From the NCBI RefSeq assembly GCF_016545825.1, contig NC_052613.1, positions 56,680,833-56,744,832 on the forward strand: a stretch of 64,000 nucleotides of DNA, written 5' to 3'. The position numbers and the translations under genes were made by a program. This DNA is from Eucalyptus grandis (lineage: Eukaryota; Streptophyta; Magnoliopsida; Myrtales; Myrtaceae). Positions 36,163 through 47,004 of this stretch are shown one piece after another (the stretch's first letter is position 1; each line of letters opens with the position of its first letter). The notes below the pieces were generated by a model. That model had not been told where the DNA came from and ran no database searches. It saw only the letters and a list, made by a program, of their open reading frames with translations.

Positions 36163-37382
36163 CTGAGACAAACGAAGAAGCAAGTAAACGATCGATCAGA
36201 TATTTAAAAATCGCTTTGGCGCAAAATAAGAATCAATTTCTCCAATGCATAAACAGTCGGAAGTACACTTTCTCATCATCGTTCGTAAAGTCAAGACCAC
36301 CATGAAGACATTCATGAACTGCTCTGCAGTAGCACTTTTAGTGGATAATCTGCCCCGTTTTAGGTTTAATAATACATCATAATAGGGGATGGCCATACTT
36401 GTTCACATCATCTCTCTCAAATCGGACGTCATGAAGCGGGTCTTCGTAAGTTTTCATACAAGGAGGGCTTTGCAAATCCGCTTGACATGAAGCGTGTAAC
36501 GCAGGACTTTGAACCCAAATACATCCCCACAATGCAAATAGATATATTACTAATAGAACATTCTTCAAAAACGTTCTAAAAGAACAGCTACACATCATAT
36601 ATATTGATTTTCTTCTCTAGCAACGGGCTTAATGTGGTGGTATCTTCCTTTATAACGATTAAGGTCAGTAAGCCCATTGGTCTACATAGTTGCCCTTGTA
36701 CTCATTCTACTAAATGACGCGTTTAAGAATAAGAAGAAGCGGCGGCCGTGGAGATGGGATGGCGAGAGAGATATGTAGATAGAGAGAGAGAGCGCTCACC
36801 TTTCGAGAAGACACTGGAAGGTGATCATGCAAATGGTGGTTTCTCGTTTGGGCATACAGGATTAGCCTCAAAGCAGGGTCCCGAAGACACCATCGATCCT
36901 GGGCCGACATGGGGGGAGGTTGAAAAGTCAACGCCTTCATGGGCCGACGGGCCGTGTCCCCCGACCATCGATCTCCGGGAAGGATTAGAAAATATTGGGT
37001 GGTCCAGGACCACCACGTCAGCGTGGTCCCCGGCCACTCACGAGATGCCATGTGGAGGGGTGGGCCCCACTTGGTGTCTTATGCCTTCTTCCCCTCTCTC
37101 TCTCCTCTTCCTAGCCTGCACGCTCTCTCTCTCTCCTGTCAGAGCATTTATTGCGGACGTTTTTCTCTTTCCTTCGTTTGAGAAAGAAAACGCCGTTCGG
37201 ACGCACGTCCCTCTCCATTTCTTTCCTTTCGAATTTTTGAATCTGAAATTCTCTCTCCGCGCTCGTTCCCCTGCCGTCGCCGACGAACCACATTACGGCC
37301 GCTGCTACTCCGGTGCTCGCTCGCTTCTCTCTTCGGGCTCGTTGCTGCTCCGTCGTTCGTTCCGCCATTCCCGGGGTTGCAG

Positions 37383-39292
37383 ATGCAGCACGCGGAGGAG
37401 AAGCAGGCCTCTTCGAGCTCCCCTCAACGTCGGCGAGCGTCGCCCGCCGAGCGAGACCCCCACACACCGGAAGGCTCGGAGGCGAGGGTGCTGGAGAAGC
37501 TGGTGCCGTACGCGAAACGCGACGCCGACGGCCCTCCGCCTCCGCCGGTTGCCTCCGGGTTGAATGGGACGGTGAGTGTGGACGAGTCCGTCGGTAATGA
37601 TTTGTCTGCGAAGAATCCTAAACTGTGTGCTGGTTTGTATGAGCACAAAGGTTATAAGAGCAAGTGCGAGTATCTGATCGCCAATCCTGAGTGTAACGCC
37701 GGTGGGTTCTTCCATTACATTTCGTTCTTCTACTGTGATTGCGAGAAATTCACGGGTGTGGGGTATGCCGTGCTGGCACTGTGGCTGGTTGCTCTGTTTT
37801 ACTTGTTGGGCAACACTGCAGCAGATTACTTCTGTAGTAGTTTGGAGAAGCTTTCTAGTCTTCTGAAGTTGCCGCCCACGGTTGCAGGGGTTTCTCTGCT
37901 TCCGCTTGGTAATGGGGCTCCTGATGTGTTTGCCAGCATTGCCGCATTTATGGGGAAAGATGCAGGGGCAGTGGGTCTCAATAGCGTATTGGGTGGTGCT
38001 GTTTTTGTTACTTGTGTTGTCGTCGGGGCTGTTTCTTTCTCTGGGGCAGAGCAGAGGGTCCAGATTGATAGGAGGTGTTTTATCAGAGATGTATCCTTCT
38101 TCCTCTTCACTTTGATTTGCCTTGGTATTATTTTGATTGTTGGCGAGGTCAGTGTTGGGGTGCTATTGCATTTGTTTCCATATATGGGCTCTATGCCTTT
38201 GCAGTTGCCGCCAATGAGATGCTGAGGAAACAATCCAGGAAATTAAGGCTAGATTCTGTTACGCCTTTACTTCCTGTCAGAGGAAGTATCTTTTCTCAAG
38301 GAAGTGAGGAAGACGAATCTATTTATGCCTCACTGATTGAGTCAAACTCTGATGGTGATGTACCTCATCTGCAAAGCGAGTTGCCGCACTGGATGTGGGC
38401 TTCAAATGTTGCAATTTATTCAAATGAGGCTGTCAAAGTGAATCCGGATAGCCCAAAGCAGTTGTGGGGTTGGAATGATGATGAAATGGCCAATGGAAAT
38501 TCTTCCTTCACATGGTCGAAATTATTCTCTACTGGAGATCCGCTGACACTACCAAGGCGGCTGACAATCCCTATAGTCGAGGAAGAAAGATGGTCAAAGA
38601 CATATGCTGTCGCCAGTGCTTCATTAGCACCTATTTTTTTGGCATTTTTATGGAACACGCAAGACGATGTTTGAAATCTGAGCAGAGAAATCGCATATGC
38701 TATTGGCATATGTGCTGGGGGCGTACTTGGTGTTTTTGCATATGTGTACACCAGAGCTGATCAACCACCACGCAAGTTCTTATTTCCTTGGGTCTTTGGA
38801 GGATTCTTCATGAGTATAATCTGGTTCTACATAGTCGCAAACGAGCTTGTTTCTTTGCTGGTAGCGCTGGGTGTTATTTTTGGCATAAATCCTTCTATCC
38901 TTGGTTTGACAGTTTTGGCCTGGGGAAACTCTATGGGTGATCTGATGTCAAATGTAGCATCGGCAATGAATGGTGGAGATGGTGTGCAGATTGCAATGTC
39001 GGGTTGTTATGCTGGGCCTATGTTTAACACACTTGCTGGTCTGGGAGTTTCACTGTTTCTTGGAGCCTGGTCTAGTAGACCTGCATCATTTGTAGTCCCC
39101 CAGGATAGCAGTCTATTTTACACGATGGGGTTTCTGATGAGCGGAATTCTTTGGTCACTCATCGTCTTGCCCCGACATGACATGCGACCGAACAAGATGT
39201 TGGGGATCGGCCTTATGTCAATTTATCTGGTCTTTCTGGTTTCAAGGTTAATCACATCTATGGGTGTGGTCTCATTGAATGGTCTTAGTTGA
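37383..39292 (+). pseudogene. Cation/calcium exchanger (CCX/CaCA superfamily), nearly full-length, disabled
   Basis: The intronless sequence covers both exchanger repeats: alpha-1 [16 protein letters not shown] (about 37900-37950) and alpha-2 [19 protein letters not shown] (about 38918-38975). The surrounding transmembrane segments and the end [17 protein letters not shown] are present. This matches plant CCX proteins, which exchange Na/K/Ca or protons across endomembranes. Two lesions are visible. A missing base in the T-run at 38155-38156 shifts the frame (VGEVSV then [11 protein letters not shown] in the next frame). An in-frame TGA at 38672-38674 sits where [15 protein letters not shown] continues, as from TCA to TGA. 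About 630 codons in all. The N-terminal part (to 37557) also occurs inverted in the right arm. Confidence 0.85.
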
Positions 39293-40162
39293 CGGTCAAG
39301 TCATGAGGCATGGAACTCTGGTCAGGGTAATGTGTTTTAAAATATGGATGCCCCCTTCTCGCCACAGAGACTGCTTTGTGCCTGTTGCCTGGATCATGTA
39401 GCTCATTTTAGTGTTGCACATTGAAAAAGTTACATAAGAATAGTTGAGCTGTAAGCTGGGCCTTAAGAATGTATCCATTCGATGTACAGTATTGAATTAT
39501 CTTTGTGAGAGTCCATCATCTCCAAATGCTGCTGCTTTTTTCATATTGAAGGTCGACATAGGATACTTGTGAGATTGGCTTGTGACATGCTATCTGTGCT
39601 TCTGACACCATTGTTATTTCTCATTTTCAGAAGAACGTAGAAACTGTCAGATTGCAAATGAATGAACGAATAAATGACACAAAGTATCAGATCATAAATA
39701 TGTTTTGTGTTTTGGATTGGAATGGTTGCTTTTCAGCTAGTGATTGGAGAAACTAGCCAGCACATTACTGGACCTAGATGTAGCTACATGCAGGATAAGA
39801 GTGAGAAATGTGGCTCGGTTATATGGAAATTCTGTCTTTCTCGTTCTGGTAATGCATATTTCCTCCCTTTGTTCTGGTTGGCACCGCACATCCTAGACAG
39901 AAGAATGTCACAATCAATAACGAAAGCAGAGAGGTTGCCAATATGGAGCAAGCGTCTTGCACCATACCCAATATCCCTATGCAATTGCCGATTCGAGTAA
40001 AATGGATCTGCAATGAGTTAAGTTTGCAATCAAAGCGGCAATTGATGGTATTCGTATGACTGTATGAGTTCAAGTTTGTCTTTTTGCTGTCAGTTCGACG
40101 AATGAAGGCATGATCATGCTATGTTTTATGTTATCTTGTTCTTTTGTGTGATGCACTCTGAT
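39293..40162. other. Sequence downstream of the CCX pseudogene, no gene seen
   Basis: Probably the CCX 3' UTR and flank carried along with the gene. The short frames at 39707-40000 show no recognisable domain. It ends where the inner inverted repeat begins. Confidence 0.5.
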
Positions 40163-40957
40163 CGAGCTTAAAAGCACTTACAGTGCTGTGATAGGGTGCT
40201 TCTAAACTAACTTAACCAGAAAATTCTCATGTTAGGCGAACTTTTTTTTTTTTTTTTTTTTTTTTTCTGTGGGTTGTGGTGCTTTGAGCAACACTGCGCT
40301 TGCTGACACCATCGACTATATAGGATCAGCTTACCAATGTTTTATTCATGCTAAATGGGCGATCATGACTTAGCCTGAATTTAGTTTCCTCCTTAAGTTC
40401 TCATTTAGTTTTGTTATGTAAAACAGGAGCAAGAGCTAGCAGTCGCTGCTAGCCAGCTTGCAGGTGCAGTAGTCGACTTCTTCGCAGATTCCGATCCAAA
40501 GTGCAATCACACGGATGAAGGATTACTAAGCCGCGAAAACAAGCTGCACCATTTAAACAGCCCACCGGTCCTCATTTCTGCTGAACAAAGATGAAATAAT
40601 CATGGTTTAAGAATTTGATTATTCAACTAGCTGAGGCAGGAAGATGAAATGAGTGAGGTGAGATAGGAAGAGTGTCTACTTTGATTTTTTGCCTTGTGAA
40701 TAAACAACCACCGTTGTAAATGCATTCACGACATCTCTGAAACCGACACTCGTGAATCTCAACTATAGCGGTACATAACTTAGATTTTTGAATAATATAA
40801 GGTTTCAATTCCTTTATAGCATGTGGATGTCCAGATTGCTTAAAGTTGCCAATTGTCTTGTTTGGTGTTAGTGAGTTGTAACAGAGGTCGCAAGCTCATC
40901 TTGGCCCCTGGCAATCCCATGGCGGGCCACCTAGAAGAGTACACATGCCCCAAACTT
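40163..40957. repeat. Inner inverted repeat, left copy
   Basis: This is the reverse complement of 42128-42967 with scattered differences. It includes a 27-base-class poly-T tract (about 40240-40266, poly-A at about 42860 in the partner), an FPP terminal exon fragment, and its 3' flank up to ccacctagaagagtacacat. Confidence 0.85.
40427..40594 (+). pseudogene. FPP terminal-exon fragment, left arm
   Basis: After an AG at 40425-40426 the sequence reads EQELAVAASQLA, the conserved end of filament-like plant proteins. It then continues DFFADSDPKCNHTDEGLLS...LISAEQR-stop in a different frame. Compared with the right-arm copy (42484-42698), about 47 bp covering CQKTISSLA-QLKSL is deleted. No other FPP exons are present on this strand. 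Confidence 0.75.
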
Positions 40958-41149
40958 TCTCCGCCAGACAAAATAATTAGCGACTTTCGTGACCATTTTA
41001 GTTTGACTTTTAATTTTTTTTTCCTTAGGAAAAACCTTTAGCTAGACCGTTTGGCAACTTGGCATTCAGTTTTTCCACTAAATCAAATCAGAGGTGGAAA
41101 ATAAAATGAAAAGGAGTTGCGTAGGAGCAATACGAAAATTAAATAGAAT

Positions 41150-42095
41150 GAGGTATTGGGTTTGGACGCCAAATTTCTTTTGCTCAATAAGACAATGAGA
41201 TTTTATACGAAAATTAAATAGAATGAGGTATTGGGTTTGGACGCCAAATTTCTTTTGCTCAATAAGACAATGAGATTTTAAACTAGGTGTGTGCAAAGTT
41301 TGATGGATTATTTTTAGTACGGAAACACGTACGAATTTATTTCGGAAAGCTTTAACAAAAAAATAAAAGAGTTTGAAAAGGGTTGTTCGACAAAAAATGG
41401 AGAAAAAATTGAGGTGTCGGGTTTGGATGCCAATTTTTTTTTGCTCAATAACACAATGAGGTTTTAAAGTAAGTGCCCGCAAAGTTTGATGGATTAATTT
41501 TGAGTACAGAAACACGTACAAATTTATTTCCGAAAGCTTTAAAAAAAAAAAAGAGTTGTAAAAAGGTTGTTCGGCAAAAAATGGAGAAAAAATTGAGGTA
41601 TCGGGTTTGGACGCCAAATTATTTTCACTCAATAACACAATGACGTTTTAAAGTAAGTGCCTGTAAAGTTTGATGGATTAATTTTGAGTACGGAAACACG
41701 TACGAATTTATTTCCGAAAACTTTAAAAAAAAATAGTTGAAAAAGGGTTGTTCGGCAAGAAATTGAGAAAAAATTGAGGTATTGGGTTTGGATGTCAAAT
41801 TTTTTTTGCTCAATATCACAATAAGGTTTTAAACAAGGTACGTGCAAAGTTTGATGGATTAATTTTGAGTACGGGAGCACATACAAATTTATTCCCGAAA
41901 ACTTAAAAAAAAAAGGTTGAAAAATGGTTGTTGAGCAAAAAATAGAGAAAAAAATTGAGGTATCGGATTTAGACACTAAATTTTTTTTGCTCAATAACAC
42001 AATGGGGTTTTAAACTAGGTGCGTGCAAAGTTTAATAGATTAATTTTGAGTACGAGAACACGTACAAATTTATTCCCGAAAGCTTTAACAGAATT
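41150..42095. repeat. Array of ~182-bp tandem repeats at the palindrome centre
   Basis: The anchor 'gaggtatcgggtttggacgcc' (and variants) recurs at about 41150, 41225, 41411, 41595, 41776 and 41957, giving spacings of 75, 186, 184, 181 and 181 bp. Each unit contains gctcaataacacaatg, gcaaagtttgatggatta and acacgtac. The minus-strand frames through it (for example 41078-41638) merely repeat the unit and are not genes. Confidence 0.9.
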
Positions 42096-42127
42096 CCGAG
42101 GCACCCCTACATCCTAAACCGAAAGTT

Positions 42128-42967
42128 AGGGGCATGTGTACTCTTCTAGGTGGCCCGCCATGGGATTGCTGAGGGCCAAGATGAGCTTACAACCTCTGCT
42201 ACAACTCACTAACACCAAACAAGACAATTGGCAAGTTTAAGCAATTTGGACATCCACATGCTATGAAGGAATTGAAACCTTTTATCATTCAAAAGCGTGA
42301 CTATGTATCGCTACACTTGAGATTCACGAGTGTCGGTTTCAGATATGTCATAAATGCATTTACAACGGTGGTTGTTTATTCACAAGGCAAAAGATCAAAG
42401 TAGACACTCTTCCCATCTCACCTCACTCATTTCATCTTCCTGCCTCAGCTAGTTGAATAATCAAATCTTTAAACCATGATTATTTCATCTTTGTTCAGCA
42501 GAAATGAGGACCGGTGGCTGCTTAAATGGTGCAGCTCGTTTTCGGGGCTTAGTAATCCTTCATCCGTGTGATTGCACATTGGATCGGAATCTGCGAAGAA
42601 GTCGTCTACTGCAACTAGAGATTTTAATTGCTAAGCGAGAGATGAAATAGTCTTCTGGCACCTGCAAACTAGCAAGCAGCGACTGCTAGCTCTTGCTCCT
42701 GTTTTACATAACAAAACTAAATGAGAACATAAGGAGGAAACTAAATTCAGACTAAGTCATGATCGCCCATTTAGCATGAATAAAACATTGGTAAGCTGAT
42801 CCTATCAGATAGTCGATGGTGTCAGCAAGCGCAGTGTTGCTCAAAGCACCACAACCCACAGAAAAAAAAAAAAAAAAAAAAAAAAAGTTCGCCTAGCATG
42901 AGAATTTTCTAGTTAAGTTAGTTTAGAAGCACCCTATCGCAGCACTATAAGTGCTTTTTAAGCTCGA
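42128..42967. repeat. Inner inverted repeat, right copy
   Basis: Reverse complement of 40163-40957. It carries the fuller FPP terminal exon and its 3' flank. The loop between the two copies (40958-42127, about 1.17 kb) is mostly the satellite array. Confidence 0.85.
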
Positions 42968-44854
42968 AAATTACATTACAGCAAAGGTCAAGTGCTTTGA
43001 AATTCTATATTAATTTCTGAATGTCTTCAATGCAACGGTGAAATTTGAGATTTGTTTAAATTGTGCCCCAATCATACAGTTTGTACTAATAAAGTACAAG
43101 ATGCTGATGCGGCCCTCCTGTTTCTAACATAGCTATATGTCAATATGAAGATCAAAACCACACTGCGTTATTGGAAAATAATCATTTCATCTTCCTTGAG
43201 ATGGCTATAAATAAATAACTATTGACCTGGGAGATTGAAGTCATATCTCATAAAAAAGCACCCAAATCAGATGTCCAGACACAGGATGTGAATGTACCAA
43301 GAGAGGCATCTCTCTTTTCTCATGCAGATGGAACTCACTCTACATGCAACTGTAACATTGCCACTCAAAATGCAGTAGCGGGTTTGTCGGCAAACTTGAT
43401 AAATTATGTAAAAGGAGCAATACCATCTCAATAATTTACTCATGTTATCATGCTTTCCATTGGATATAGACTAACATCCACAAGCCATAGAGAACTAACC
43501 TGCCTTACTTTAAGCTGTTCATCAGAGACAGACACACGCTGAAGCTTGATCTCATGCTGCAGTTCAGCATCCCCTTTCATATTTAGATTTTCATCCTCCA
43601 GCTCCCCACATTTTGCCTCATTTTCAGCAGACAAAGCACGCTCTCTTTCAACCTCTTCTTGTAGTAATTTGTCATTAAGGAGCAAGTTTTGCATCTCCTC
43701 TTCAACATCCATCAGTCTTCACTTTGTTACTTCCATCCTCTCATGGGTAATCCTTGCTTCCTCCTCTGCAGCTTGCTTCGATTTTTGTGCTGCAGACAAC
43801 ATGTTGCTGAGTTCTGTCAATCTCATCTCAACCTCATTGAGCTGACTCCATGACGTTTCAAGTTGCTTTTGCCATTGACTTAGAGCCATCTCTAGCTTCT
43901 CCTTTTCTTCTTTCTTCTTCTCTAATTCCTCCTGCAGCTCTGCCGTTCTATTGATCATGGCTTCAAGCTCAGATTTGAGAGTGACTTCATCAGATCTGTT
44001 TTGATCCAGAGCAGGCCCCACTCCATGGCTGCAGCTTCCACTTTCTGCATCTGGTAAAGCTGCAAGCATTTCCATCTCCAGAAAATCATCCATTAAATCA
44101 AGTTCTCCTGAAGAGACCATGAGATTCTTTCCGAAGGATTTCTCTTTCTTAAAATGGTCGAGTTCAGTTATTAGAGCAGATGCCCATGACTCAGAGTGGC
44201 ACAGCTCACAATCACTTGGCTCCGAGCAACTCGCTTTCTGCACGTCATTCTCAACTGTTACCAACCTATCCCCTACATCTGATTGGCTATCATCGAAGGA
44301 CTCTACACAAACTGATGATGCAGAGAAAGACTTAAGATCGTTTGTCGCACTTGCTTTATTTTTCAAGATCTGAGTCTGCGGCATTCAGCTTCCAGCCTAG
44401 CTACCTTCTTATGCTCTCTAAATGCCGTTTCTTGACTGTTTCTGCTGCTTGGGTGCTCAAATCACGCTCAATAATCCTAAGTTCTAGCTCCTCCGACATA
44501 GAAAGGACTTTGGCTTTGAGGGCCACATTCTCTTTTCAGCAGCATCAAGCTTAGGGCCGAGATCAGAACATATAACTGAAGAAGCTTCACTCTTGGCTGC
44601 TTGAAGCTGGGCATGGACATTGGAAAGCTTAGTCTCAAGCTCGGCCTTTGTTGATTCCCACTCACCAGTTTTCTTGACCACAGCTTTTTGGATCTTCTGC
44701 TCTTGCTCTTCCCTCGCCTATCTGAGCTGCCTCACACATTCCTTAAGAGCTCCATCAAGATGACTGATTCGATCTTCTAGTGTCGAGTTCCTTTGTGTTG
44801 CAGCCTCCAGTTGTTTCTTTAGCACCAAGACTTCATTTTCAGCCTTCTCCCATC
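42484..44854 (-). pseudogene. Filament-like plant protein (FPP), 5'-truncated and disabled
   Basis: Coiled-coil sequence typical of FPPs runs from an exon start at 44854 ([21 protein letters not shown]). It passes through RQLR-stop-AREEQEQK (CAG to TAG near 44718), a frameshift near the AAEK segment (about 44530), and a long intact stretch (ATNDLKSFSASSVCVESFDD... to ITHERMEVTK). An in-frame TGA follows just before RLMDVEEEMQNLL (about 43716-43718). That exon ends at 43500. The last exon, 42484-42698 (EQELAVAA, CQKTISSLA-stop-QLKSL), ends at TGA 42484-42486. The first exon, normally MDRRSWxWxRKSS-like, was not found. Plant FPPs are long coiled-coil proteins, some linked to microtubules or cell-wall patterning. 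This copy cannot make a full protein. Confidence 0.85.
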
Positions 44855-44927
44855 CTACCATTGAATATCGAAGATAAAAACTTACGACGAAGTACATAGG
44901 CACAAAAATGCAAATCCGAATGCAATG

Positions 44928-45215
44928 TCAAAAAGATTTAACGCAGGAACGGTTGAAGTAGATGTCATCCTCAAATCTAAAACTCCATGCGATTTCACTC
45001 TTGCTCTGATTGAAAGCTTCAAATCTTGTTACCCAGACATTAGTGCTAGTAAGGCTAGTATCCTCCTTCACTTTCTCCACTTGCTTTATTGACGTCTCGG
45101 CTGCAAGACTGGAGGAGGAGGAAGTAGTTATCGATGATGATGGTGGCGCTTTAGGTTGTTTGGAGCATTTCTGGAAGAGGGGGAAGTCCTCATCCACTCG
45201 GGACTCTTGGTCCAT
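44928..45215 (-). other. Unrecognised 95-codon open frame, possible captured exon
   Basis: The frame begins MDQESRVDEDFPLFQKCSKQ, then a Ser-rich stretch, then EDTSLTSTNVWVTRFEAFNQ. Its composition is gene-like rather than random, but I do not recognise a family. It lies just upstream of the FPP exons on the same strand and may be a fragment of another host gene or an FPP-linked upstream exon. Confidence that it is coding is low. Confidence 0.35.
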
Positions 45216-45894
45216 TACAAAGCCAAGACACAACTAATTACGAGCCGCCTTTTTTCTAAGAGGATGGCCAGCAGAGCAAGAATCGAGTTGATCAAAGCCC
45301 CTCGAGCACGCCCCAGCCGATTGGTCAAACCGAAGCTGCAAACCCACCACAGAGAGAATCCAGTGTGTGAACAAAAACTAACACAGAGCATGAACCTTCC
45401 CAATATTAACATAACCCGACACCAAAACTTCAATCCCAACATCGAATGAACTTGTGATATCACAGACTAATTAATAGCATAATCAGAACAAGGAAACAAC
45501 TAAAGTTCATCTTTTCAGCTTCCAAGGCACGACCCAACACTCTATTCGGCACAAGAGACGCACATCCCATTACGAACAACCTCCGCACCAGTGTAGCTTA
45601 ATCTCAATCTTATGAAACGAACCTACCCATGATGCATCATCAAGCTAGAGTACACTTGCTCATCACCATGGAACAGAAATAAGAAAGAAGAATCCGTGAC
45701 ACCAGAAAGAGAGAGAGAGATGGACGACGTCTACCTGGCCGCGAAGGAGACGGAGACTCGGAAAGAGGTTGCTCGCGGGGTTGGCCAGTAAGGGCGCTCC
45801 GCAGAGGAAAGAGGGAGAGAGCGGAGCGGAGGTCGCGAGAGGGAGGCGAAGGGGCGTCGGCGTCGGAGTCGGGGGCGACGGACTCCGACGCCGA

Positions 45895-46646
45895 CGGAGG
45901 CAACCGGCGGAGGTGGAGGGCCGTCGGCGTCGCGTTTCGCGTACGGCACCAGCTTCTCCAGCAACCTCGCCTCCGAGCCTTCCGGTGTGTGGGGGTCTCG
46001 CTCGGCGGGCGACGCTCGCCGACGTTGAGGGGAGCTCGAAGAGGCCTGCTTCTCCTACGCGTGCTGCATCTGCGACCCCGGGAATGGCGGAACGAACGAC
46101 GGAGCAGCAACGAGCCCGAAGAGAGAAGCGAGCGAGCACCGGAGTAGCAGCGGCCGTAATGTGGTTCGTCGGCGACGGCAGGGGAACGAGCGCGAGAGAG
46201 AATTTCAGATTCAAAAATTCGAAAGGAAAGAAATGGAGAGGGACGTGCGTCCGAACGACGTTTTCTTTCTCAAACGAAGGAAAGAGAAAAACGTCCGCAG
46301 TAAATGCTCTGACAGGAGAGAGGGCATCGGCAGGCTAGGAAGAGGAGAGAGAGAGGGGAAGAAGGCAGAAGACACCAAGTGGGGCCCACCCCTCCACATG
46401 GCATCTCGTGAGTGGCCGGGGACCACGCTGACGTGGTGGTCCCGGACCACCCAATATTTTAAGACAGGAGAGAGAGAGAGCGTGCAGGCTAGGAGGAGAG
46501 AGGGCATCGGCAGGCTAGGAAGAGGAGAGAGAGAGAGAGGGGAAGAAGGCAGAAGACACAAGTGGAGCCCACCCCTCCACATGGCATCTCGTGAGTGGCC
46601 GGGGACCACGCTGACGTGGTGGTCCCGGACCACCCAATATTTTCTC
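45895..46646 (-). repeat. Outer inverted repeat, right copy: CCX 5' fragment plus doubled TIR end
   Basis: On the minus strand this repeats 36987-37557: the GC-rich leader, the CCX N-terminal codons ([20 protein letters not shown]) and the TIR. The match stops at 45895, inside the CCX coding part. The terminal ~145 bp is present twice in tandem: 46325-46460 and 46504-46646 both contain gcatcggcaggctaggaaga and end cccggaccacccaatatttt. Confidence 0.85.
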
Positions 46647-47004
46647 CGATGAGAAAAGGATAGGAACAGGAGACAATTCCAAACGTCACGTGTTCAACGA
46701 TTCTTTCCCTGCTCCTCCCAGCTCGACGTTTCCACGGGGCGGGCCTCATCCCGCCCGCGCGTCAAAGTTGATAACGTCGCTTACCAACAAAGGCTGACCA
46801 ACCGTCCATCCCGCACCTTCGTCCTGTCATAATGGTGACCGCGCTTGCAGTTGCAGCGATTCGGATATCCTCGAAAAGCTTGAAACTTTGATCTCCACGA
46901 ATTCCCTAAAACGCCCACCCTTCTTCGACACTCGCTCGCTCCGGGCGGGACAGCTCGAGAAGGGCAAAGTTCGATTCTTTTCCCACACAAGAGCTCGACG
47001 TCGG

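Larger units (their letters stand above)
25640..36722. repeat. Tandem segmental duplication, unit A
   Basis: This unit starts in the glyoxalase I promoter and ends inside a truncated WAT1 intron 6. It is nearly identical to unit B (about 36727-57080) once the insertions are removed. At the junction, WAT1 intron sequence (ctactaaatgacgcgttt, ending about 36725) passes directly into glyoxalase upstream sequence (aagaagaagcggcggcc). Confidence 0.85.
36987..46646. mobile_element. 9.66-kb TIR-bounded composite with captured CCX and FPP gene sequence
   Basis: The left end (from 36987, tagaaaatattgggtggtcc) and right end (to 46646, ...cacccaatattttctc) are inverted and of the same family as the 510-bp element. 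Two nested inverted repeats give a palindromic plan: outer 36987-37557 against 45895-46646, inner 40163-40957 against 42128-42967. The left arm carries a CCX pseudogene (+), the right an FPP pseudogene (-), and the centre a ~182-bp satellite. Flanks show the short direct repeat AAGGAT (36980-36985, 46656-46661), with 9 extra bases at the right. I saw no transposase. A transposon that captured genes and an inverted duplication bounded by elements are both possible. Confidence 0.7.

Noticed and set aside
38150..38680. CCX lesions as introns rather than mutations
   Set aside because: No GT/AG pair spans either lesion, and the conserved protein continues immediately in the shifted frame or after the TGA.
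41078..42000. Large minus-strand ORFs (up to 186 codons) in the palindrome centre
   Set aside because: They are translations of the ~182-bp satellite repeat and show the same peptide again and again with no domain.
45640..46214. Long GC-rich ORFs on both strands of the outer repeat
   Set aside because: These are shadow frames of the CCX leader and TIR, caused by GC-rich, stop-poor sequence.
36978..46661. Nine-bp target-site duplication typical of Mutator-like elements around the composite
   Set aside because: Only the 6-bp AAGGAT repeat was found, offset by extra bases at the right. Superfamily assignment is therefore left open.
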